Shown: piece after piece, positions 1 through 8,164 of the stretch
Position numbering within the stretch: position 1 is the stretch's first letter
Layout of the letters: each line of letters opens with the position of its first letter
Assembly: GCA_035550375.1 (NCBI GenBank)
Contig: DASZPH010000040.1
Span: 1 to 64,000, forward strand
Source: DASSFG01 sp035550375
Lineage (GTDB): Bacteria > Planctomycetota > Planctomycetia > Pirellulales > JAICIG01
Length of the DNA stretch: 64,000 nucleotides
Direction of reading: 5' to 3'
Made by a program: the position numbers and the translations under genes
Notes under the pieces: model-generated
Databases searched by the model: none
What the model was told of the DNA's origin: nothing
What the model saw: only the letters and a program-made list of their open reading frames with translations

Positions 1-210
1 GCGGCCGAAGATGGGATCGCGCCAACGCCGAAGCACTCATGGCGTTAGATTGCCTAGAAAGCAGTAACGCTTGGCACCTTTATTGGACAACCCTTGATCC
101 CGAAAGAAATTAGCATTGCCAGAATCCCTGGCCAGACACCCTTTGCTTGCCGCGGGTGATGGGCCGACGTAAAGTGGATTTCCTTTCATGTCCGCCCTGA
201 ATCCGCAGCG

Positions 211-2148
211 ATGACGATCGTAGTCTGGATACTCGTAGCCGCGCTGGTTGGGGGGCTCGTCAGCGTCGCCGCGGCGTGGCGGCGAAGCCGGCGGTCGACC
301 GTCAGGCTGGCGGCCGCGCTGGCCGGCGCCGCCAGCGCCGCCGCGTTCGGCTGGCTCTGGTGGAGCGGGCGATCCGCGGCCGAGACGAACCTGCCGCCCG
401 GCCTGCCGCGGACGGCGCTCGACGACGAGTTCGTCACCTCGGCGACGTGCCGCTCGTGCCATCCGCAGGAGTACGCCAGTTGGCATGCCAGCTACCATCG
501 CCAGATGACCCAGCCCGCCACCCCCGAGGCCGTCAAGGGGTCGTTCGACGGAAAGGAGATTTCCTTGCCGAGCGGCGTGGTCAGCCTCACGCGCCGCGGC
601 GATGAGTTCTGGGCGCAGATGCTCGCGGGTATCGGGTACGGCAGGCGGCCCGTGAAGTTGCCCGAGAGACGCATCGTGATGACCACCGGCTCGCATCACA
701 TGCAGGGCTTCTGGATGGCACACGGCTCGGGCAACCTGCTCGAGCAGTTGCCGTTGATGTGGCTGGTGGGCGACGCCGAAGAGGCCGGCCGCTGGATCCC
801 CGTGGGCGACAGCTTTCTGGCGCCGCGCGAAAAGCCCACGATCGCATTTTGGAACGCGAACTGCATCTTTTGCCACGCCGTGCGCGGTAAGCCGGGGCTC
901 GACGGCGGCTCGCAGACAGCCGATAGCGAGGTTGCCGAGCTGGGCATCGCCTGCGAAGCGTGTCACGGCGGCGGAAAGCGGCACGTTGCCGCGCATCGAA
1001 ACCAGCGGCCCACGGCGGAGGCCGGCGCCCGTAAGTCCGCGGCGCCGGACGAAACGATCGTGCAGCCCGCCCGACTCGAGCCCTCCCGCTCGGCGGAAGT
1101 CTGCGGCCGTTGCCACGCCGTGGCCACTTGCGCCACCGACGACGTGGCCAACGAGTGGTACCGGTCCGGCAGCCATTTTAGGCCGGGCGACAAGCTGGCC
1201 GAAAGCCGCCTGGTGTTGGCGCCGTCTCGCTTGTCACCGCAGCAACTGGCCGGGTTGAAGGAAGAAGACGCCGCGATGTGGGAGGCCTTCTTCTGGTCCG
1301 ACGGCATGGTGCGCGTCGTCGGCCGCGAATACAACGGCCTGGTCGAATCGGCTTGCCACACCCGAGGCGGGATGACGTGCCTGGCCTGCCATTCGTTGCA
1401 CCACAGCGACCCGAACGACCAGCTTGCTGCGGGAATGGAAACCAACGCCGCTTGTTATCAATGCCACGCCGACTATCAAGAACGACTCGAGAGTCACACG
1501 CACCATCAGGCCGGATCGAGCGGCAGCCTCTGCTACAACTGCCACATGCCGCACACTACCTACGGCCTGTTCAAGGCGATTCGCAGCCACCAGATCACCA
1601 GCCCCAACGTCGCGGTCACGATCGCCACGGGCCGTCCCAACGCCTGCAATCTGTGTCATCTCGACAAGCCGCTTTCCTGGACCGCCGCGCAGCTCACCGC
1701 CTGGTACCAACAATCGCCGGCCGAACTCAGTCAGGACGAGCAGGCGATTTCGGCCGCCGTGCTAGGGCTGCTGCGTGGCGACGCCGTGCAGCGGGCGCTG
1801 GCGGCCTACTCCTTCGGGCGCCCGGAGGCGCGTCGAACCTCCGGTGAAGGCTGGCAGGCGCCCCTGCTCGCGGTCTTACTCGACGACCCCTACGCCGCGG
1901 TGCGGATGGTGGCCTACCGGTCGCTGCGCCGCTTGGGATACGATGTCGACTACGATTTTGTCGCGCCGCTTCACGATCGCGCCCGCGCGCGGCGTCTGGT
2001 GACCGAGCGCTGGCGCACTCAGGCGGTGGACGTTCGCCGGGCCGGCGAGGGAGTCGCCGTCGTCGACCGCGAGGGCGTACTGCAAGAAGACCTGCTCGAT
2101 CGGCTGCTGAGTGATCGCGACGACCGACCCGTGCGAATTCGCGAATAG
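211..2148 (+). CDS. membrane-anchored octahaem c-type cytochrome with HEAT-like C-terminus
   Basis: The 645-residue protein has two hydrophobic N-terminal segments (about residues 3-22 and 33-52) and then eight CXXCH haem-binding motifs: CRSCH (80-84), CIFCH, CEACH, CGRCH, CLACH, CYQCH, CYNCH and CNLCH. This shows a multihaem c-type cytochrome exposed on the outer face of the cytoplasmic membrane. The part with CYNCHMPHTTYGLF resembles the cytochrome c554/NrfA-like multihaem family, where such proteins pass electrons or reduce nitrogen or sulfur compounds; the substrate here cannot be read. After the last haem the chain changes to helical, HEAT-like sequence (about 520-620, with DDPYAAVRMVAYRSLRRLG). 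The ATG at 211 gives the hydrophobic start. It stands alone, convergent with the gene at 2171. The family is certain, the redox role is not. Confidence 0.85.
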   Translation: MTIVVWILVAALVGGLVSVAAAWRRSRRSTVRLAAALAGAASAAAFGWLWWSGRSAAETNLPPGLPRTALDDEFVTSATCRSCHPQEYASWHASYHRQMTQPATPEAVKGSFDGKEISLPSGVVSLTRRGDEFWAQMLAGIGYGRRPVKLPERRIVMTTGSHHMQGFWMAHGSGNLLEQLPLMWLVGDAEEAGRWIPVGDSFLAPREKPTIAFWNANCIFCHAVRGKPGLDGGSQTADSEVAELGIACEACHGGGKRHVAAHRNQRPTAEAGARKSAAPDETIVQPARLEPSRSAEVCGRCHAVATCATDDVANEWYRSGSHFRPGDKLAESRLVLAPSRLSPQQLAGLKEEDAAMWEAFFWSDGMVRVVGREYNGLVESACHTRGGMTCLACHSLHHSDPNDQLAAGMETNAACYQCHADYQERLESHTHHQAGSSGSLCYNCHMPHTTYGLFKAIRSHQITSPNVAVTIATGRPNACNLCHLDKPLSWTAAQLTAWYQQSPAELSQDEQAISAAVLGLLRGDAVQRALAAYSFGRPEARRTSGEGWQAPLLAVLLDDPYAAVRMVAYRSLRRLGYDVDYDFVAPLHDRARARRLVTERWRTQAVDVRRAGEGVAVVDREGVLQEDLLDRLLSDRDDRPVRIRE

Positions 2149-2170
2149 ACGGCTTGTGGGCGCGTTTCGA

Positions 2171-2851
2171 TCAATCCAGAGACTCAAGCGTTTCGCGTTC
2201 AACGCTCCCGGGGTTCTCGTCAACGGGTCCGTTATTTTGGGATTGAGCCACCATCGCGCGCACGAACGACCCCGCCCAGTAGAATCCCATAAAGAGAACC
2301 GCGCCGGTTGCCAGGCACCACCAGAACCTCGTGATCTGCTTGACGCTGTTGTCAAAGAACGCCTCGCCGAGTCCGAACAGGGCCGCCGAGACGAAGACCA
2401 GCGATCCGAAATAGGTGATCGGTAGCACGGCAGAAAGAAAGACGACTCGACGCCACGGCGTGGCGATACCCGCTCGTGAAAGAGTTTGAACGGAGAGGCC
2501 CCACATCAGGCTGCTTGCTATCCAAGCGAATCCGTAGAGAAACCCAGCAACCGGCGAGGCGTCGTCGGGGAGGACCAGTCGAAGGAGGGCCACGGGAAGC
2601 TGAAGCAGAAACACCAGCGCCAGAAAATCGGCCATGGTGAACTGAGTCGGATGACGCCGATGGCGTGCCGCGGCGTCGAGCGGACCGAGGATGTGGCGGC
2701 CGATGGTCACCAGCGCCAGCACCACGCTGAGCACGACCGTCCCGAGGCCGCAGAGAAAGACCGTTGGCCCGGAGCGCACGGACTCGCCAAATTTCATGGT
2801 ACCGAGCCCGAGTATCGCCAATACGATCGTCGCTAGTGCCTTGAAAACCAT
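2171..2851 (-). CDS. polytopic membrane protein of unknown function
   Basis: The 226-residue product is dominated by hydrophobic stretches: about 4-20, 30-50, 75-95, 102-122, 137-162 and 182-205. That suggests five or six membrane helices and a short acidic cytoplasmic tail (PVDENPGSVERETLESLD). I do not recognise a family or see catalytic motifs. It lies 30 nt downstream of the HEXXH/Ig protein on the same strand, so the two may be co-transcribed. The hydrophobic pattern strongly favours this frame over the overlapping frames on the other strand. Confidence 0.65.
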   Translation of the reverse strand: MVFKALATIVLAILGLGTMKFGESVRSGPTVFLCGLGTVVLSVVLALVTIGRHILGPLDAAARHRRHPTQFTMADFLALVFLLQLPVALLRLVLPDDASPVAGFLYGFAWIASSLMWGLSVQTLSRAGIATPWRRVVFLSAVLPITYFGSLVFVSAALFGLGEAFFDNSVKQITRFWWCLATGAVLFMGFYWAGSFVRAMVAQSQNNGPVDENPGSVERETLESLD

Positions 2852-2881
2852 GAACCTGGCTTGGGCCGCGCGCTTTTCGGC

Positions 2882-4468
2882 TCAGCGGTTGTCGCCAACC
2901 ACCAGCCGCAGTTGCCGTGTCAGCGTCTGGCTCTCGACCGAATAATCGCCGACTTGCACGCTAAATTCAAACTTACCAGCTCGTGTCGGCGTTCCGTTGA
3001 TTTCTCCCGTGAACGAGTTCAGAGAAAGCCCGTCCGGAAGCTGGTCAAGCGCCCGCCAGCAATAATTGGGTATGCCCCCCGACGCCTCCAGGCGCGCCGA
3101 ATACGCGACGGCAACCTTCGCCTGTGCGAGGTCAGTTGCCGCGAAAGAGAGCGGCGCAAAGGCGCTCGTCGGCCGCAGTTCGTACCCGATGGCCTGCGCA
3201 CACAAAAGGTCCAGCCTGGTGATCAACCAGCGGCCCCTGGGCACTTTGCCGTGATACTCGTTGCCGAACGCGCCGCGCATGCTTTCCGGATCGATCACCC
3301 CTTCGAGATGGTCCGACTGGCTCACGGGCGGAAGGCTTCCCAGGTAGCTGCCGACGCGCGCGTCGTCGATTTTGCCGCCACGCTTCACGAGCGTGTTGTT
3401 GGGGTTGAAAATCAGCGCGTGGCCGATTTCGTGATGGGCGATCGAATAGAGATCGTTCTTCACGTCGCCGTGGTTGGTGGCTCTCCACCAATCCTCGTCA
3501 GCCAGCGAGACCAGCCAGCCCAGCGTGTTGTAGTTTCCTTGGATCTCGATCTCCAAACCGCCCGAGCGGCGAATTGGTTTCGTCCGGCCCGCCGCGACCT
3601 GGAAATCGCCGTCGGGAGAAGGCTCTCCTCCCGAGCGGATGTTTCGCGCCGCCGGATTGCGATTGAGTGCCTTCCAGGCCGGCGAGATTGAGAAATTGGA
3701 GCTCTGCAAATCGTTGCGAATGCCATAGGCATAGAGCAGGTAGCCGGTGTAGGGCTGGGAGTTCACCACGCGCGACGTGGTCTTGAATCCGTCCGGTCCC
3801 CAGATGAGGGTCTTCTCGGCGCCGGCGGCGACCGGGTCGAGCCGCATGTCGGCGAAGAAGTAGGCCCAATCGCCCGCAGCCTGCAGGATGGTGGCCCGCT
3901 TTTCTTCGTCGGCAAAAAAGCCGGTGCGGTCCTGGCTGAAATCGACGGCCACGCGAAAATCGTCCGCCCGTTCGCGGTCTTGATCGACCACGTGCAGCGG
4001 CAGAGTCAGACGCTGGTTCCTGCCGCCGGCGTCGGTGAAGTCGATCGTGAGCGGATGCTCCTCATCGCGGTCGTCTCGGTCCGGAAAAACGGAGACGAGC
4101 ACCGGCTTCTTTTCGGACGCTCGCCAGACGATCTCCTTGCGTGGGCCGTCGCCGCCGGCCGTGCTGGGCAGATCGAAATAGAGCCGCGGCTCTTTGGAGG
4201 TGAGGACGGCCGTGGCGGGAAACGTCGCGTCTGGCGGCGGCGCGAGATAGAACTGGATCGCGGGGTTGGCCAGATACCCCTCCCAGTCGACCAGAACCAG
4301 GCCACGGTCGTTGATCGTGCGATCGAAACGGTCTTGCACCAGCAAGCCCGGCCGGTCCTTGGAGGAGTTCGCCGGCGGACAAGCGTCGTTCGCCCCGCTG
4401 GCGGCCGCGGCTTGCAGCGCGAGCGACAAGGCCAAACAAGCCGAGTTCAAAGAAAGGGGACGTCGCAT
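2882..4468 (-). CDS. secreted HEXXH-motif protein with putative Ig-like domain
   Basis: The 528-residue protein begins with a signal-peptide-like sequence (MRRPLSLNSACLALSLALQA, then a small-residue region ending near residue 26). The central part carries HEIGH at 346-350 inside SIAHHEIGHALIFN, the zinc-binding core of metzincin-like peptidases. I do not see the usual third ligand spacing (HEXXHXXGXXH), although a Met-containing turn (PESM) follows. Residues 445-520 (GGIPNYCWRALDQLPDGLSL, then TGEINGTPTRAG) match a putative Ig / cadherin-like fold common in planctomycete surface proteins. It may be an exported metallopeptidase or a degenerate one. It is divergent from the proline-racemase gene and has a membrane protein gene 30 nt downstream. 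Confidence 0.7.
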   Translation of the reverse strand: MRRPLSLNSACLALSLALQAAAASGANDACPPANSSKDRPGLLVQDRFDRTINDRGLVLVDWEGYLANPAIQFYLAPPPDATFPATAVLTSKEPRLYFDLPSTAGGDGPRKEIVWRASEKKPVLVSVFPDRDDRDEEHPLTIDFTDAGGRNQRLTLPLHVVDQDRERADDFRVAVDFSQDRTGFFADEEKRATILQAAGDWAYFFADMRLDPVAAGAEKTLIWGPDGFKTTSRVVNSQPYTGYLLYAYGIRNDLQSSNFSISPAWKALNRNPAARNIRSGGEPSPDGDFQVAAGRTKPIRRSGGLEIEIQGNYNTLGWLVSLADEDWWRATNHGDVKNDLYSIAHHEIGHALIFNPNNTLVKRGGKIDDARVGSYLGSLPPVSQSDHLEGVIDPESMRGAFGNEYHGKVPRGRWLITRLDLLCAQAIGYELRPTSAFAPLSFAATDLAQAKVAVAYSARLEASGGIPNYCWRALDQLPDGLSLNSFTGEINGTPTRAGKFEFSVQVGDYSVESQTLTRQLRLVVGDNR

Positions 4469-4563
4469 AGCCGGTTGTGACCGAGGGAGCGATGACGATA
4501 ATGATTCTCTGTCTCCCGCGGGCAGAAATCAACGGAAAAGGCTTCGCGTTTCGAGGGTCCCTT

Positions 4564-5616
4564 ATGCGTCTGGCGAGAATGATTCAGGCGGTCGACGCGC
4601 ACGCTTGCGGCGAGCCGGGGCGGGTGATCGTGGGGGGCGTGCTGGATGTTCCCGGCCGGACGATGCTGGACAAGATGCACCATGTGCAGAGCTACGGCGA
4701 CGCGCTGCGCAAGCTGATGTTGCGCGAGCCGCGCGGCTATCCGGCCGCGAACTGCAACTTGATCCTGCCTCCGACCCGTCCGGAAGCGGATGCCGGTTAC
4801 ATCATCATGGAGCAGACCGAATACCCGGGCATGTCGGGCACGAATACGATGTGCGTGACCACGGTCCTGTTGGAAACCGGCATGGTGCCGATGCGCGAGC
4901 CGACGACCGAGTTGACCCTGGAATCGCCGGCCGGATTGATTCGCGTCCACGCCGAGTGCGCCGGCGGAAAAGTGCGCAAGGTCACTTTTCGCAATGTTCC
5001 CGCCTTTGCCGTTCATCTGGATAAGACGATCGAAGTGCCGCACCTGGGCGTCGTCAGCGTGGACGTGGCCTACGGCGGCATGTTCTATGTCATCAGCGAG
5101 GCCGCACCTCACGGGCTGCGGCTGACGCCCGACGAGGGCCGCGATATCGTGCGCATCGGCGAGATGATCAAGGCCGCGGCGCAAGAGCAGTTGCCGGCGG
5201 TCCACCCGGAGCAACCCGCCTTCGCCGGCATCACCATCGGCATCCTCACGGCACCACCAACCCATTCGGGCGCCCACGCCAAGAACGCCGTGATTGTCTC
5301 CACGGGCAAGCTCGACTGGCAGCGCCCGGCCACCTGGACCGGCGCCATCGATCGCTCACCCTGCGGCACGGGCACCAGCGCTCGCATGGCCACGCTCTAC
5401 GCCAAAGGGAAGCTGCGCTTGAACGAGGATTTTCACCACGAAGGAATCCTCGGAACGATTTTTACCGGTCGTCTTGTGGAGGAAGTGCAGGTTGGACCCT
5501 ACGGCGCCGTCGTACCGACCATCAGCGGCCGAGCCTGGATCACCGGCTTTGCGAACTATGTGCTCGAAGAGGACGATCCGTTTCCGGAAGGATTCACCGT
5601 CGGAGATATCTGGTGA
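4564..5616 (+). CDS. proline racemase-family protein (hydroxyproline epimerase/dehydratase type)
   Basis: The product from the ATG at 4564 has 350 residues, the usual length for the proline racemase superfamily; the upstream extension in the same frame lacks family character. The family's first active-site motif is MSGTNT, with Ser91 where classical racemases have Cys (MCGH). The second motif is DRSPCGTGTSARMA, with Cys267 kept. Members that use a Ser/Cys pair in place of Cys/Cys have been described among hydroxyproline epimerases and dehydratases, so exact activity cannot be assigned. The likely role is catabolism of 4- or 3-hydroxyproline, for example from collagen-like polymers, but no other hydroxyproline pathway gene is adjacent. 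Cytoplasmic; no signal peptide. Confidence 0.8.
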   Translation: MRLARMIQAVDAHACGEPGRVIVGGVLDVPGRTMLDKMHHVQSYGDALRKLMLREPRGYPAANCNLILPPTRPEADAGYIIMEQTEYPGMSGTNTMCVTTVLLETGMVPMREPTTELTLESPAGLIRVHAECAGGKVRKVTFRNVPAFAVHLDKTIEVPHLGVVSVDVAYGGMFYVISEAAPHGLRLTPDEGRDIVRIGEMIKAAAQEQLPAVHPEQPAFAGITIGILTAPPTHSGAHAKNAVIVSTGKLDWQRPATWTGAIDRSPCGTGTSARMATLYAKGKLRLNEDFHHEGILGTIFTGRLVEEVQVGPYGAVVPTISGRAWITGFANYVLEEDDPFPEGFTVGDIW

Positions 5617-5641
5617 GCCGACTCGGTGACTGTTGGGACGA

Positions 5642-8056
5642 TCACTTGGCACTCGGCATGTCTGATTTCGATGGGCCATCGCCGGTCGGGCTTCCCTCGG
5701 CGCCAGGTACGGCGAACCGCAGGTCGTCTGCTCCCGCCGTCGCCTGCCCCAACATCGTTTGACGATTGTCAAACTGGTCGAACGACCGGTAAACGACGGC
5801 GTCGCCGCGGGGCAGCCCGCTCAGCCGAAAGCGGCCGTGAGCGTCGGTGAGAGACGTCTTCGTACGCGCACGGAGGGCGGGATCGGCGAACATCGCTCGA
5901 GCGAAAATCCTCGCGCCGACGACGGGCTTACCCTCCGTGTCGACCAACTCGCCAGCGATTTCTTGATCGGCCCGCGGCAGGACCGTGTCGACCACCTTTC
6001 TTTCGCCGCCAGCAAGAGTAAAGTGCTCGCCGTGCTTGCTCCATAGCCCTCGGCGCCGGTCTCCAGAGAATAGGTTGCGCCGGGCAGCAGCCGCGGGAAC
6101 TCGAACCGCCCCTCGGCGTCGGCCGCGATGGGCTCGCCCTCGACATGAGAGGACCGGCCTTGTTTCGTGTAAAGCCGCACAACAGCGCCCGGAAGGGGTC
6201 GTCCCTGTTCGTCGACCAGTTGTCCCGCGGCCATCGCCAGGGGCTCAAGTTTGATCTTAAGCGGCGTCTTCGGCTGCTCGAGTTGCGACAACAGGAAGAA
6301 AGCTCCCCGATTACGCCGACGGTCGAAGAGTCGTAGATCGTATTCAAACGTCGGCTCGAGGTCGCTCAGAACGAAGCTCCCGTTCGCGTCGCTTGCCGTG
6401 CGCACCGCCGGCACCCTGCTGCCAAAGCCATTCTCCTCACCAAACCCTTGGTAAAGGATCTCGACATCCTCGGCCGGCTTACCGTCGACGTCGATCACTC
6501 GAGCGGAGAGTGTCGCGTTCGGTTTTGGCTGCAATTCAAACGTAACCTCCGCCTGCGGCTCCCCAGGGTGAACGTCGATCGGGCGATGAAATTCGGCCGG
6601 AGCTGCGGTTACAGGCCCCGAACGGTGGTACGTGACGTAGCCGGGAACCGGCCCGATGACGACCAACTCGGCGCCACCTGGCGGGACGGCGATGGCGAAA
6701 CGACCGTCATCCGCGCTCTGAACCTTCTCGACAAACGGCCGAGGGGGCTGCAACGGGCGCTGTTGTGCGATATACCAGATTCGCGCGCCTGCGAGGCCCT
6801 CGCCGCTGCTCGCATCGACGACACGTCCCCGCACAACCTCGCCGCGTGGCAACTCGATGGCGTGCTCGATTTCGTAATGCTCGGCCGACAAGTCGACGAT
6901 CGACATGACGCCCAGATAGGCGCCGTCGGCGGGCGGCGTAATCCACAACGAGACCTTGCCTGGCGAAAGCCGCCGGAGCGTGAAACGTCCGTCAACGCCG
7001 GTCGTGCCCGCTGGCGGACTGATGGTCGGCGGGTCGTTCCAGCCCGCGCCGGCGGCCGGTTTGCCCGTATCGGCAAAAAGCACCCGGCCATGAATGTGGT
7101 AAGCGCGTTCGATTTCTATTCTTGAGTACCACAGGTGGACGGGCACGACGCGCGGCTTGCCCCTGGGTGAGGCGGGCCACTCAGTCATATCAGCTTGCGG
7201 CTCATCCGTGGTGGCGACGTATGTTTCGCGTAGAAGATAGCGGTCGTCGTCGACCACAACGGTTGCGCGAACGTACGGTTGCGCGAACGTCGGGTGGCAA
7301 GCCGCGGAGCACAAACCGGCCGTCGGCGCCCGAGACGCCAGACAGCGACACGTCGGAGGATTCCAAGTCGACGTATCGAACGCTGTCCAAGCTCGGGTGC
7401 AAGGGCTCGGAGAGATCGGCAATTTCGCGAACACGCACCCGGACGCCCGCCGCAGGGCGTCCGTCGCGATCGACGACTTGCCCCGCCACCTTCTGCTCGT
7501 CGGGAAGACGGAGTTCCAGGGCCGGCGCTGGCAAAGCCTCGATGTGTCTCCAGGCAAGGCCGTGGCCAGGCGAGAGGGCGATCACATCCAAGGGGAACAC
7601 ATGCTCTCGGTCCGCTCGGGCCTCGGGCCGCTGGACATCTTTGAACTCGAAACGTCCCTCAGCGTCGGCCCTCGTGCGGGCGATATTCCGCGTGGGGGCG
7701 GGCCGCATGCCGCCATCTGACGACGACCAGGCAATGGGCGCCTCGCGCAGATACACGATCGAATCTGCCGCACCCTCTCCTTCAACCAAGACGCGGCCGG
7801 AGAGCGTGAATTTGTCTTGTGCTTGCGGCGGAGCGGCGCCCGGCGCCGAGACAGCAGGGCGCAGCGATGGCAACCACGCCACGACCACGGTGGCAAGCGC
7901 GCCCCAGGTAATGGCCAGCCGCAGGCGCCGCGAACGGCCTAGCTCAACAAGCTCACCATGCAGCAGACGTGCCACGCCCCTGTGGCCCGTTGCAGGTCGG
8001 CGGCGGCAGTCATGCCGGTCCACATCGGTGCTCGTCAAATGAGGCACTGCACCCAC
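5642..8056 (-). pseudogene. frameshifted carboxypeptidase-regulatory-like repeat protein
   Basis: Three reading frames on the minus strand together encode one protein. The first frame starts near a GTG at 8056 (approximate) and carries a membrane segment (ITWGALATVVVAWLPSLRPA), followed by repeated beta-sandwich units of the carboxypeptidase regulatory-like type, with motifs such as GQVVDRDGRPAAGVRVRV and GADGRFVLRGLPP. It stops early after ...LPPDVRATV because a 14-base sequence is repeated at 7261-7274 and 7277-7290. Removing 16 bases rejoins the second frame (VVVDDDRYLLRETYV). The second break is near 5995: one extra G would join AAKER to VVDTVLPRADQEIAGELV, and the frame then runs to the stop at 5642. 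The product would be an exported or surface protein of about 800 residues. Whether it is a pseudogene or contains sequencing errors is open. Confidence 0.7.
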
Positions 8057-8164
8057 TCGACTGGGGAGTTTAATCCGTGTCACCGCGACTATGCAAGTGA
8101 TTTCTGATGCGGAGCCGGAAGAGTATATTGAAGTTCCTGCCCCAAATTCGCCCGCCTGTTCCCC

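Noticed and set aside
37..1176. Long minus-strand frame opposite the multihaem cytochrome
   Set aside because: It is antisense to a gene with eight haem motifs, and its translation is Arg/Gly/His-rich without any recognisable domain, as expected from the complementary strand of GC-rich codons.
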